A stretch of 64,000 nucleotides of DNA. Source: Bradyrhizobium paxllaeri (GTDB taxonomy: Bacteria; Pseudomonadota; Alphaproteobacteria; Rhizobiales; Xanthobacteraceae). Under the pieces are notes generated by a model, which searched no databases, was not told where the DNA came from, and saw only the letters and a program-made list of their open reading frames with translations. The DNA is taken from contig NZ_CP042968.1 in NCBI RefSeq assembly GCF_001693515.2, positions 930,001 to 994,000 of the forward strand, read 5' to 3'. A program made the position numbers and the translations under genes. Positions 1-8,544 of the stretch are shown here, one piece after another (within the stretch, counting starts at the first letter, position 1; every line of letters begins with the position of its first letter).

Positions 1-102
1 GCCACGCGGGTGTGTCATTCACGCCGCCTTATGTCTGCGAGCAGGTAAGGCGGACGTGGGACAGACATGGAGCAGCTGTTTTCGATTGAGCAGGAGGGCA
101 AC

Positions 103-411
103 ATGCCGCTTTCAATTTCGATGATCGCTTTAAGTTCTCAGCTCGTCGTTGCGGTAGCCGACCGGGTGCCGACGTTCGATATCAACCGAAGCTGTAAACT
201 CGACGCCGCGGCCGCGACTGGCATGACCCTTGATCAGTCGATGAAGAGCTGCGTGGACGATGAGAACAAGGCACGGCAGCAGCTCACGAGCCAATGGTCC
301 AGTTTTCCCGCCGCTGGCAAGGCGAACTGCATCCCCCAGGAGAGCATTGGAGGTACGCCAAGTTACGTCAGCTTGCTGACGTGCCTGCAGATGGGGACGT
401 GGACTCGGTAG
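103..411 (+). CDS. small probable secreted hypothetical protein
   Basis: A 102-residue protein that I do not recognise. I chose the ATG at 103 over the one at 67 because a strong ribosome site (AGGAGGG, 92-98) sits just ahead of it. The first ~20 residues are hydrophobic with a possible AVA signal-peptidase site, so export is plausible. The mature part has four cysteines, an even number that could form disulfides in the periplasm. It stands alone, facing the GH79-like gene convergently. Function unknown. Confidence 0.5.
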   Translation: MPLSISMIALSSQLVVAVADRVPTFDINRSCKLDAAAATGMTLDQSMKSCVDDENKARQQLTSQWSSFPAAGKANCIPQESIGGTPSYVSLLTCLQMGTWTR

Positions 412-470
412 TTGCGGCGGTCAGGGAAGCCGTCCAGGAAGACGCGCAATGACGCCTGCCCGAGAAGAAC

Positions 471-2039
471 TCAATCGCATGCCGGATTTTTGGCGTCCCG
501 GATCGTGAGGAAGGTGATCGTGGCCGGCGCAAGCTCAATCGTATCGGGTGGCGCTGTCACCGCGGCAAGCTGCGGAAGGCCGTCATCCGGGCCAAGCTCC
601 AGGACCGTTCCATTCAGCTTCACGGCTTCGCTTTGCAGATCGTCCGCCGACAGCGTGTAACGCTCGCTGGCCACAGATAATCGCAGCGCTGCGGCATTCG
701 TCCTGTCCGTATTGATGGCAAGCAATGTGACGGCCCCACGCACGCCGCGCCGGCAATGCGCGTAGAAATGCATCCCCTTGTGCGCGCCGGCGTCGAGAAC
801 GGTCGTTCCCATCAAGACGCGCCACAGCAGCGCCGCCCAATAGTTCGGCCGCGGGCGGAATGTCGTCTCGTCCAGCAGGCCGTAATCGCTCGCAGCCAGC
901 GTGTTGTGCGCGACCACCTGGACGCCGGCCCGGGCAAGCCGGCCAAGCTGATCGAGATATCGGAACGTATCGAGGAAAGTGGAAGCCCAGGGATTGCCGC
1001 CACAGGCTGCCTCGGCGGTCTCGGTCAGCCACATCGGCCTGCCAGGCGCAAACTCGTCCCGGAGCGACTGGTAGAACGCGCGCGTCCGGTCGGTGCTCTC
1101 AAGCCAGTCTTTCGAAAGCGCGGCCTCCGGTGTGGTCTGACCCGGAATGCCGGAGCATCGTTGCGAGAGCGCGCCATAGTGGTGATAGGAAAAAGCCTCG
1201 ATGCCGGGGCCGGATGCCGTAAGCAAGTCGCGTGCGTTGATGAAGCCGGGGTTGGATGGCGACTCTGCTGTCTCGCCGATCGAACCGGGGCCGAGAACGA
1301 TCACATCCGGTTCGCTAGCCTTGATGAACGCAACAAAGACCTTGAAGTCCCGCCCGTAAGCTGCCGCATCGTAACCCTTGGGGGCACCGCCCATCGCGGC
1401 GAGTGTCGGCTCATTCATGAACTCGGCGGCGGCAATTCTGCCGCCGGCGGCTCTGGTATAGGCGAAGAGGCGACGCGCCTGGTCGCTCTGCCACAGACCC
1501 GCCGCGTCGCGGACGCCGGGGCTTGTCGCCATCGAGGTCACGATCTCGGCGCCAACAGCGCGGGCAAAGTCGATGACACCCTTCCAGCGCTCGCGGCTCA
1601 GCACCGCGCGGAAACCGTCGGGCGGCGTCGAGGGCTCATCATTCTCGGCAAAGTAGGTGGTGTTGGCCCAGGTGCCGCTGACGCGTACGTAAGCCGGCGC
1701 CAGCGCCGCAGCCAATATGCGCAGTCGCGGATTTGATAGGTCGATCGGTTGGCGATATTCGTAGAGGTCGGGATTGCCGCCCGTTGGCATGTTGCCGGCG
1801 TTCACCGCGTCGCGCGCTGCCGCCGAGGCGGTTGCCTTGTAAGGCTTCCAGAAGCGTCCCCCGGTCACCTCGACCATTTCAACGTTATACGATTGAAAGC
1901 GCGCGTCGACGGTGCCGAGGCGGGGCAACCGTGAAGGATCGACGGAAAGCGTTGGCGCCTGGGCGGCCAGCTTCGGGATTGCCGCCAGCGCGGCGATCGC
2001 AATTCCCATTCCGACTTTGAAACCACTGGACCTGGTCAT
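471..2039 (-). CDS. secreted glycoside hydrolase, GH79 / heparanase-like
   Basis: About 522 residues, the usual size for clan GH-A retaining hydrolases of the beta-glucuronidase/heparanase type (GH79). The sequence shows an N-terminal signal peptide (KVGMGIAIAALAAIPKLAAQ), the acid/base motif EFMNEP (Glu ~210) and a candidate nucleophile in LTETAEA (Glu ~340), followed by a small beta-rich C-terminal domain as in that family. Expected role is periplasmic or extracellular cleavage of a uronic-acid-containing glycan; the substrate cannot be read. Start 2039 is preferred over 2045 or 2078 because AAGGA lies eight bases upstream. It follows the OmpA-domain gene after 48 bases and may share its transcript. 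Confidence 0.72.
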   Translation of the reverse strand: MTRSSGFKVGMGIAIAALAAIPKLAAQAPTLSVDPSRLPRLGTVDARFQSYNVEMVEVTGGRFWKPYKATASAAARDAVNAGNMPTGGNPDLYEYRQPIDLSNPRLRILAAALAPAYVRVSGTWANTTYFAENDEPSTPPDGFRAVLSRERWKGVIDFARAVGAEIVTSMATSPGVRDAAGLWQSDQARRLFAYTRAAGGRIAAAEFMNEPTLAAMGGAPKGYDAAAYGRDFKVFVAFIKASEPDVIVLGPGSIGETAESPSNPGFINARDLLTASGPGIEAFSYHHYGALSQRCSGIPGQTTPEAALSKDWLESTDRTRAFYQSLRDEFAPGRPMWLTETAEAACGGNPWASTFLDTFRYLDQLGRLARAGVQVVAHNTLAASDYGLLDETTFRPRPNYWAALLWRVLMGTTVLDAGAHKGMHFYAHCRRGVRGAVTLLAINTDRTNAAALRLSVASERYTLSADDLQSEAVKLNGTVLELGPDDGLPQLAAVTAPPDTIELAPATITFLTIRDAKNPACD

Positions 2040-2087
2040 AGCCATTGTCCTTGGCAGCCAAAGCGGGCCCAAGCCCACGCATTGAAG

Positions 2088-3032
2088 CTACGGCGCCACC
2101 AGCTCCACCCGTCGGTTCAGCGCGCGGCCGGCCTCGGTGGCGTTGGAGCCGGCCGGCGCCAGCAGTCCGACACCCGCGGTGCGCAGCCGCGGCGCACCGA
2201 TGCCGTAGTTCTTCACCAGCTCGGCGGCGATCGCCTCGGCGCGGCGTCGCGACAGATCGAGATTGTAGGCGAAGGGCCCCTGGTTGTCGGTGTGGCCGAC
2301 AATGAAGACGGTGAGCCCGACCTGAGCGGTCAGCAGCTTCGCGATCTGCTCGAGGGTGGGGCGGCTTTCGGGCTTCACCTCGGCCCTGTCGGTATCGAAA
2401 TAGATCCCGTAGAGCGCGATGCGGCCGGTCTCGCGGAGACCCTTGGCCATGACGGCAGCATCCACCATCTTGTTCTCGATCGCGACTGGCACGGCGATGA
2501 CGAGCTGCGCGTAGGTATCGCGGTTGTTCTCGCTGACGATGAGGCTGACAAAAGTCTCGCGGCCGCCGTCCACCTTGCGTCCGGCAAAATAGCGGTAGTT
2601 GAACCCGTCCACCCACATCTGCGGGATCGGCAGCGCGTCGACCGCTTCCGAGAAGGGAATGCCGCCGCAGGCGTCGGTGTCGCAGGCAAGCAGCGTTTCG
2701 AATCCAGCCTTCGCCAATTGCGTCTCGAAATTGCGCGACACTTCCAGGATCGACGGGCCGGGATTGGTGCGATAGGCGATGCGGGTGATGCGGCCTTCCA
2801 GCCGCCGCGCATCGGTGGGCTGGCCGTCCTTGAACGCAGCCCCTTGCATCCGCGCCGCATCAAAATCTTTCACCTGGTATCCTGTGATGACGCTGCCGCC
2901 GAAACGGCCGATGCCGGGATAATCTTTTGCGCCGACCACGTCGCGCGTCTGCGCGTCGGCGTTCGTCGTCGCGCCAAGCGACATCGCGAGCAGCAGGAGG
3001 ATCGGCCTGAACAGAGTGCGCCGTAAGCCCAT
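2088..3032 (-). CDS. OmpA-family protein with N-terminal DUF4892-like region
   Basis: A 314-residue exported protein. After a signal peptide (LFRPILLLLAMSLGATTNADA) comes a ~170-residue region that resembles DUF4892 proteins (ends in a YFAGRK...VSLIVSEN segment), then a peptidoglycan-binding OmpA C-domain with the hallmark GHTDNQGPFAYNLDLSRRRA. Such proteins anchor the outer membrane to murein. Start 3032 was taken because the signal peptide begins there; an upstream extension to 3137 has no signal sequence. It heads a likely two-gene unit with the GH79-like hydrolase. Confidence 0.8.
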   Translation of the reverse strand: MGLRRTLFRPILLLLAMSLGATTNADAQTRDVVGAKDYPGIGRFGGSVITGYQVKDFDAARMQGAAFKDGQPTDARRLEGRITRIAYRTNPGPSILEVSRNFETQLAKAGFETLLACDTDACGGIPFSEAVDALPIPQMWVDGFNYRYFAGRKVDGGRETFVSLIVSENNRDTYAQLVIAVPVAIENKMVDAAVMAKGLRETGRIALYGIYFDTDRAEVKPESRPTLEQIAKLLTAQVGLTVFIVGHTDNQGPFAYNLDLSRRRAEAIAAELVKNYGIGAPRLRTAGVGLLAPAGSNATEAGRALNRRVELVAP

Positions 3033-3251
3033 GAGAAATCCATTTGTTCGAGGAACGATCGGGGGAAGGGGCAGGACGAAGTATGACTTGTAAAGGTAGC
3101 ACCGGCAGATCAACCGGTTCAAATTAGTCGCAATCATGGCCGTTTTCGGGGAGTTTCTGCCCCCGCGTTTTGCCGTAACCCTCGAAGCGCGGCCAAGGAC
3201 GTGCTAGAAGCCGATGCTTATTTGCAGTGCTCTCTCAGGAACGGCTTTTCC

Positions 3252-4043
3252 ATGCTCCGCATCGCATTTGCTTTCAGCGCCACCCTGGCAATGTTCGCAT
3301 GCTTCAACTCCCAATCCCACGCCGCGCAATGCGGCAGCTCGTCCGGCGGTTACGAATCCTGGAAACAGCAATTCGCCGGCGAAGCGCGCGCCAAGGGCGT
3401 CAGCGCCTCGACCATCCAGGCCCTGATGGCGACGAATTATGCGCAGGCGACCATCAATGCCGATCGCGGCCAGCGCAGTTTCAGTCTCTCGCTCGATGCG
3501 TTTCTCGCCAAGCGCGGCGCCACTACCATCGTCGCGAAAGGGCGGCAGTTGAAGCGCTCGCAGGGCGCACTGTTCGCCTCGATTCAGGAGCGCTATGGCG
3601 TGCCGCCGGGGCCGCTGCTGGCGATCTGGGGCATGGAGACCGGGTTCGGTAGCCAGCGCGGCAACCAGAACATGCTCGCCTCGATCGCGACGCTCGCCTA
3701 TGACTGCCGGCGCTCGGCTTATTTCACCGAGCACCTTTACGCGGCGCTGCAGCTGATCGATCGCGGCGCGCTGTCGCCGAGCCAGCGCGGCTCGATGCAT
3801 GGCGAGGTCGGGCAGACGCAGTTCATGCCGAAGGCGATCCTGGCTTACGGCACCGGAAATCTCGAAAACTCGGCGAATGCGCTGATGTCGACCGCGAACT
3901 TCCTGAAGGCGCATGGCTGGCGCGCCGGCGCGGGCTATCAGCCCGGCGAGCCGAACTTTGCCGCCATCCAGGCCTGGAATGCCGCCGGTGTCTATCAGAA
4001 GGCGATCGCACTGATGGGACGCCAGATCGACGGCGGCGAATGA
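3252..4043 (+). CDS. MltB-like lytic murein transglycosylase (first copy)
   Basis: A 263-residue secreted enzyme that would cleave the MurNAc-GlcNAc bond of peptidoglycan to a 1,6-anhydro product. A signal peptide (MLRIAFAFSATLAMFACF, ending in SHA) is followed by an SLT_2-type fold; AIWGMETGFG carries the catalytic Glu, and GEVGQTQFMP is the conserved substrate-groove motif. No C-terminal peptidoglycan-binding domain is present, as in many short rhizobial members. Start chosen at the signal peptide; AGGA lies upstream. A paralogue lies at 7610, the other side of the RiPP operon. Confidence 0.88.
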   Translation: MLRIAFAFSATLAMFACFNSQSHAAQCGSSSGGYESWKQQFAGEARAKGVSASTIQALMATNYAQATINADRGQRSFSLSLDAFLAKRGATTIVAKGRQLKRSQGALFASIQERYGVPPGPLLAIWGMETGFGSQRGNQNMLASIATLAYDCRRSAYFTEHLYAALQLIDRGALSPSQRGSMHGEVGQTQFMPKAILAYGTGNLENSANALMSTANFLKAHGWRAGAGYQPGEPNFAAIQAWNAAGVYQKAIALMGRQIDGGE

Positions 4044-4057
4044 GGGCAGATCCGGCA

Positions 4058-4081
4058 TGTCAGGCCGGCTGGCCTGACATC
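4058..4081. terminator. bidirectional hairpin between convergent genes
   Basis: A perfect 10-bp stem (ATGTCAGGCC / GGCCTGACAT) with a GGCT loop lies between the stop of the transglycosylase and the stop of the membrane-protein gene. No U-tract follows on either side, so it would be a weak or Rho-assisted terminator serving both strands. Confidence 0.6.
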
Positions 4082-4094
4082 GCTCTGTACACCC

Positions 4095-5957
4095 TCACCG
4101 CATCGCGCCGGCGACCCTCTGCCTTGTGTTGCTCACAAATAGTGTGAGTTGCTGCAGTCCGTTGTCCTCGGAAAGCACGTCGAGCGGGCGCTTGCCGTCG
4201 AGCTTGTCGCTGCGCGCATTGAGCCATTCACTGAACTGCTGGATATCATGGAAATACTGGCGGACTGCGTTTCGCAGGACGGTGATCTTGTCCGGCAAGT
4301 ATGATTCCTGTACATCCCAATGCCGCCGGATGCCTTTGGGCAACATGGCGCCAAGCACGAAGCCGAGCCCGCCATAGAGCACAATGAGAAATTCCCGGTA
4401 TTCGATGCTGATGTTGCTGAACGTCAACTCGGCCGCAAGCATGGCTGCAATAGTCATCGCGGAGGCCTGCAGCCCGCCCGATAATGCCTGCTCGAAGCGG
4501 GTGCCCGCGGGACGATCAAGCGTATAGGACGTCATGACGCCACAGATCGCCGGAACGGTCGCCCACGCCAACTGCGGAGAGAAATATTGCCAGAGCAACT
4601 GCACCTGCGTGACCGTCGGGTGGTCGCCGTTGATTGTGGAAAGCGCCGCGATGAGGTTGGGACTGTACAGTACGAGATTCAGGAGCAAAGACGTAATCCA
4701 GCACTTGAGGAAGATCTGGACGTAGGCCTCCGCGCGGCCGTTACCGGATTCGGCGTAGTATGCATTTCGGCCGAGGAGTTTCGCGCGCAAGGCGAGGGAC
4801 TGGCCGATCGCAAAAATATGGACGACAAGAATTACCATCAGTAACTGCAGCACGTCGTCTGTGGTGGTCGGAATTTGCGTCTGCTCGGTCGTGCCCAGAA
4901 ACGTGTTGATCGCAAGCAGGCAGGCCGCAACAACCACGAATGCCGCAGCGCCGGTGGCCTTGAGGATCGGATCCCACGGGATTCTCTGGGCCGGCGGATA
5001 GGGGGACACAAAGCCGGCGGCGCTCAAGCGATCGAAAATCCGTCCATTGCCCCTTGCTGCGGTAACGGCGCCGGCGAATATGACGTAGAGCCACTCCAGA
5101 TTCTTGATCAGGTCGCGCTGGATGGTGAGAACAGCGCGCCGTCTGTCCAGCGCCTCGGGCGCCGGCAAGTCGGACAAGCGTGCGTAAATCGCCAGCAGAT
5201 TGGTGCCGACGTTCTGTATCTCCGCGCGGTACTTCCGGAATATTTCCAGATCGAGATTGCCGGCCAAATCTTTCGAGTCGTCGAAACTGGCATCGCCCGC
5301 CAAGGTCGCCGCACGGGCATACAGCAGCACCACCCGATCGAACGTGGCGCAAGCGCTTTTCAGATCCGGAGCAGGTGACGCAGGCCGGTCCAGGTCGATT
5401 GCATTCCAGGCGTCGGCAAGCTTGTCCGGCTGCAAATCCATGTCGGAGAAGCGCATATAGTTCAGGAGCCGATCGATGTTTTTCGGGATGTAGGCCATTC
5501 GGTGCGCGAAACCGCGAATGCTGATTTCGAAATCCAGGGCTTTCGGCAAATTGGGGTTGAGACCCACGATGTAGAAAGCGACCAGAATCGGAAAGGTCGG
5601 ATAGTTCTGCAATGAGGTTTCGGCCGCCGGTGATGCCGTCGGCATTTCGCTCTGCGTAGCGGCTGCGGTGACTGCCTTCAGTATCTGAAAGAATGGTCCC
5701 GGCCCGATGATCGAGGTGGCCAGAAAGATCGTCATCATCAGGCCGAAATAGATCGAGTAGCCGGTCAGATATTCGCTTGGTGTAGTCTGATAGCGCAGAA
5801 TGACGAATTTCCATGGGCAATTGTCGTCATTGCCGGCAATCGATTTTCCAAACTGATCCAGGCAAAACTTGTGGATCACAAAAGTACCAACGAGAAGGCC
5901 CAGTATAAATACCAGTAGGGCGTTGCCTGTCGGAATGGTCGGCAGATAGGCGTTCAT
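4095..5957 (-). CDS. polytopic membrane protein of the RiPP operon, unknown function
   Basis: A 620-residue protein I do not recognise. Roughly eight or nine hydrophobic segments can be seen: near residues 12-30, 65-85, 123-138, then after a large soluble insert (~150-330), near 334-355, 370-390, 415-435, 460-480, 495-515 and 525-545. The last 44 residues are soluble and contain EWLN, LDGKRPLDVL and a following G, a spacing that recalls the C-terminal toxin-binding domain of MbcA/ParS/Xre antitoxins (WL...LxGxxPLxxL...G). Its start is 7 bases after the maturase stop, so it is translationally linked. It could be an exporter, a receptor or an immunity protein; no ATPase or peptidase motif is visible. 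Confidence 0.78.
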   Translation of the reverse strand: MNAYLPTIPTGNALLVFILGLLVGTFVIHKFCLDQFGKSIAGNDDNCPWKFVILRYQTTPSEYLTGYSIYFGLMMTIFLATSIIGPGPFFQILKAVTAAATQSEMPTASPAAETSLQNYPTFPILVAFYIVGLNPNLPKALDFEISIRGFAHRMAYIPKNIDRLLNYMRFSDMDLQPDKLADAWNAIDLDRPASPAPDLKSACATFDRVVLLYARAATLAGDASFDDSKDLAGNLDLEIFRKYRAEIQNVGTNLLAIYARLSDLPAPEALDRRRAVLTIQRDLIKNLEWLYVIFAGAVTAARGNGRIFDRLSAAGFVSPYPPAQRIPWDPILKATGAAAFVVVAACLLAINTFLGTTEQTQIPTTTDDVLQLLMVILVVHIFAIGQSLALRAKLLGRNAYYAESGNGRAEAYVQIFLKCWITSLLLNLVLYSPNLIAALSTINGDHPTVTQVQLLWQYFSPQLAWATVPAICGVMTSYTLDRPAGTRFEQALSGGLQASAMTIAAMLAAELTFSNISIEYREFLIVLYGGLGFVLGAMLPKGIRRHWDVQESYLPDKITVLRNAVRQYFHDIQQFSEWLNARSDKLDGKRPLDVLSEDNGLQQLTLFVSNTRQRVAGAMR

Positions 5958-5964
5958 GGCACCC

Positions 5965-7116
5965 TCACATCGTCAAGGACACCTCGAAGTGATTGTCCCG
6001 CGCGTTCGTGAGCTGCAGGCACACGTCCACCCAGGCCTTCTTGGTGAATGCGCAATAATTTGTTGCGGTCGCCCGCATCGAACCTTTTTCGGATAATTTA
6101 TTGACTGGCGCACCGCCGCCGCAGTGCTCAAAATACTCACACTCGCTGGCACAGTTCGTAACGCCGTCGCTGATTTCCCGATACGCCGATATAAACCGAT
6201 CGTCGGAAAGGATGTCTCTCAGCTCCTTGCAATGATGAACGTTGCCAAAGATGAAGCGCTGCCGTTGCGGGGCGTTCAGCGCCAGCAGCTCGGGAGAAAA
6301 GGTGCTGATATCGCCATTGTACGCGATATTCAGCATGCGTAGGGGAATGACCTGATCGTTATCCTCGGGTACTCCCGCGATCAGCGATGCGATGGTGCGC
6401 TGAAAGTCCCGCAGTACAACCGGCCCGTCGCCCTCTTGCGCCGCCGCCCGCAGCACGTCGCTGATAAAGCGCTCGAACGTCTCGCGGCTGCCGTTCTCGT
6501 AAAGCGACGAATGCGTGTTCTGTGCTTCCAGCTCCTCGATGTTCAGTCCGATCGCCGCAGGGCCGAAGCGCCGATAGTAATCGACAAGCTCTGAGCCGCG
6601 GGAAAGGGTCGGCGCTGTCACGACACCGATAAAGTGAAATGGATAGCCTCGCGCCTGCAATTTCGCGATACCGGCGAGAGCGCGTTCGTGGCTGCCGGAC
6701 CCATTCCGGTATTTCCGATTCAGGTCATGCAGGTCGCGCGGGCCGTCCAGGCTGATCCCGACGGTGATGTTCTGCTGCTCGAACAGATCGATAAAGGCGT
6801 CGTCGATCAAGGTGCCGTTGGTCTGAATTCCGTAGTGGACCGCGACATCCTGCGGGCGCCGGCGCTCGATGATCTCTATCGCCTGCCTATAGTAGGCGGG
6901 CGGCATCGTCAGGGGCTCGCCGGCATGCCAGACAATATCGAGCTCGTGCTTGAGCAGCGGCCGGTCGAAAATCAATCGTGCAACTTCCTCGACCGTAGCG
7001 AGCGTCATCGTGTGGCGAGGATTGGCGCGATCCGGCAAGTAGCAATAGGCGCAATCGATGTTACAAAATTCCGTCGATTGCAGCACTACCAACCCAAGAG
7101 GACCAGCCGCCAGCAT
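5965..7116 (-). CDS. radical SAM/SPASM peptide maturase, GrrM-like cyclophane-forming
   Basis: A 383-residue enzyme. The N-terminal CNIDCAYCY is the CxxxCxxC motif for the SAM-binding 4Fe-4S cluster. The C-terminal SPASM region shows CASECEYFEHCGGG followed by NYCAF, coordinating auxiliary clusters; the string CGGGAPVNKLSEKGS is characteristic of the GrrM maturases of Gly-rich-repeat RiPP systems, whose relatives join an aromatic side chain to the beta-carbon two residues downstream. The start at 7116 is favoured: AGAGG, formed by the stop region of the precursor gene, lies five bases upstream. It follows the precursor by 8 bases. Substrate is presumably the adjacent 89-aa peptide. Confidence 0.88.
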   Translation of the reverse strand: MLAAGPLGLVVLQSTEFCNIDCAYCYLPDRANPRHTMTLATVEEVARLIFDRPLLKHELDIVWHAGEPLTMPPAYYRQAIEIIERRRPQDVAVHYGIQTNGTLIDDAFIDLFEQQNITVGISLDGPRDLHDLNRKYRNGSGSHERALAGIAKLQARGYPFHFIGVVTAPTLSRGSELVDYYRRFGPAAIGLNIEELEAQNTHSSLYENGSRETFERFISDVLRAAAQEGDGPVVLRDFQRTIASLIAGVPEDNDQVIPLRMLNIAYNGDISTFSPELLALNAPQRQRFIFGNVHHCKELRDILSDDRFISAYREISDGVTNCASECEYFEHCGGGAPVNKLSEKGSMRATATNYCAFTKKAWVDVCLQLTNARDNHFEVSLTM

Positions 7117-7124
7117 TGGAGCCT

Positions 7125-7394
7125 CTAACAATTTCTCCAGGAGCCACGCATGCAATTATTGAAGTTGAAGAACTGGACAATATTGTTGATCTTGCCGCTT
7201 GTCGCATCATGATCGCCCGGCGAGGTCGCGCGAAGCTTTTCCCGCAATCGTTCAACGCGAAGCGAAAGCAGCTCGGGGAACGGATTGGTTTGTTCAGCAG
7301 CATCGCGATAGATGCTGCCATCGGCCGAAACGGAAAGGCACAAAACCGCTCCAGAAGCGGTGACGGCCGCCAGTAGTCTTCGTTTCGATTTCAT
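7125..7394 (-). CDS. RiPP precursor peptide with three aromatic-X-Asn triplets
   Basis: An 89-residue peptide beginning at ATG 7394 after GGGGG. The first ~25 residues look like a Sec signal peptide (MKSKRRLLAAVTASGAVLCL, then SVSA). A charged amphipathic stretch (LLSLRVERLREKLRA) follows, similar in style to GrrA leaders. The C-terminal 20 residues, INNIVQFFNFNNCMRGSWRN then Cys, hold three non-overlapping aromatic-X-Asn triplets: F75-F76-N77, F78-N79-N80 and W86-R87-N88, plus Cys81 and Cys89. This is the pattern expected of a three-residue-cyclophane (triceptide) core, but it lacks the Gly-rich repeats of classic GrrA. It directly precedes the maturase. Confidence 0.8.
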   Translation of the reverse strand: MKSKRRLLAAVTASGAVLCLSVSADGSIYRDAAEQTNPFPELLSLRVERLREKLRATSPGDHDATSGKINNIVQFFNFNNCMRGSWRNC

Positions 7395-7451
7395 GGCAAC
7401 CCCCAGCACGTTGAGGTTGCCTGACAGGCTATCTCGGATTGCGCGTTGCGT

Positions 7452-7475
7452 GCAAGTGACGTATTTCACACTTGC
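7452..7475. promoter_or_regulatory. inverted repeat upstream of RiPP operon
   Basis: GCAAGTG and CACTTGC, perfect 7-bp arms around a 10-bp spacer, lie 58-81 bases upstream of the precursor start. On the minus strand, TTGCAC overlaps one arm and a GATAGC follows after 16 bases, a weak promoter-like pair. The position suits an operator, but the divergent transglycosylase gene could equally use it. Confidence 0.35.
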
Positions 7476-7609
7476 GCATTTCGCTACCGTCTTTTCTTGT
7501 CGTTGCTGACGTCGGTATCGGCTTATGTTTCGAACATGGTGTCTCGAACGCGGCCGATGCTACAGTTGAGTCGAGAGCAAATCTGCTGCTCGGAAGGAAA
7601 CTGTCCCAT

Positions 7610-8431
7610 ATGCCCATCGGCCGCATCACCTTGGCGCTCTGCGCTCCCATTCTTACCCTGCTGCTATCTTCGACCCCCACCTACGCCGCCCGCTGCGGCG
7701 GCGATTTCAACACCTTCGTGTCGGCGATGTCGCAGGAGGCGGCAGCGGCCGGCGTCTCGCAGTCGGTGATCAGCCAGTCGTTTGCCGGCGTCACGCAGGA
7801 TCCGGCGGTGCTCGCCTTCGACCGCCGGCAGCGCGGCACCTTCAACAAGTCGTTCGAGCAATATGTCTCGACCCGCGTCGGGCCCGGGCGGATCAATATC
7901 GGCCGGCAGATGCTGCAGCGGCACGGCTCGCTGCTTTCGCGCATCGAGCAGAAGTTCGGCGTGCCGCCGGAGATCGTGGTCGCGATCTGGGGGCTGGAGA
8001 GCGATTTCGGCAAGGGCGATGTCGGCAAGCTGCCGGTGATCCGCACGCTCGCCACCATGGCCCATGATTGCCGCCGCACCGAACTGTTCCAGGGCGAGCT
8101 GCTCGCTGCGCTCAAGATCGTGCAGCGCGGCGATCTGCCCTTGCGCGACCTGATCGGCGCCTTCGCCGGCGAGATCGGCCAGACGCAATTTCTGCCGTCG
8201 TCCTACATCAAATACGGCGTCGATTTCGACGGCAACGGCCACGTCGATCTGCGCCACAGCGTGCCTGACGTGCTCGCCTCCACGGCGAATTTGCTGCACG
8301 TCTCCGGCTTCAAGGGCGGCGCGCCCTACGGCGAGGGCACCGCGAATTTCGAAGCGATGCGCGAGTGGAACAGGGCTACGGTCTACCGCAAGACGATCGG
8401 GTATTTCGCGGATCGATTGGTTGGGCGCTGA
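7610..8431 (+). CDS. MltB-like lytic murein transglycosylase (second copy)
   Basis: A 273-residue paralogue of the enzyme at 3252. Signal peptide MPIGRITLALCAPILTLLLS ending in TYA, then the SLT_2 domain with catalytic Glu in AIWGLESDFG and the groove motif GEIGQTQFLP. It would cleave periplasmic murein. The start at 7610 is chosen because the signal peptide begins there and AAGGA lies upstream; longer frames to 7472 add no recognisable sequence. It is transcribed away from the RiPP operon, so the two share the 7395-7609 intergenic region. Confidence 0.88.
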   Translation: MPIGRITLALCAPILTLLLSSTPTYAARCGGDFNTFVSAMSQEAAAAGVSQSVISQSFAGVTQDPAVLAFDRRQRGTFNKSFEQYVSTRVGPGRINIGRQMLQRHGSLLSRIEQKFGVPPEIVVAIWGLESDFGKGDVGKLPVIRTLATMAHDCRRTELFQGELLAALKIVQRGDLPLRDLIGAFAGEIGQTQFLPSSYIKYGVDFDGNGHVDLRHSVPDVLASTANLLHVSGFKGGAPYGEGTANFEAMREWNRATVYRKTIGYFADRLVGR

Positions 8432-8435
8432 GGTG

Positions 8436-8530
8436 CGTAGGGTGGGCAAAGGCGCGTCAGCGCCGTGCCCACCATCCATCACCGATCGCGCTGCTCGATG
8501 GTGGGCACGCTTCGCTTTGCCCACCCTACG
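8436..8530. repeat. palindromic dispersed repeat (GTAGGGTGGGCAAAG type)
   Basis: CGTAGGGTGGGCAAAG at 8436-8451 is repeated exactly in inverted form at 8515-8530, and GTGCCCACCATC/GATGGTGGGCAC forms an inner stem. The whole unit can fold into a long cruciform. From memory this family is abundant between genes in Bradyrhizobium. Here it separates two convergent genes and probably ends both transcripts. Confidence 0.85.
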
Positions 8531-8544
8531 GCTCCGTCCATATC

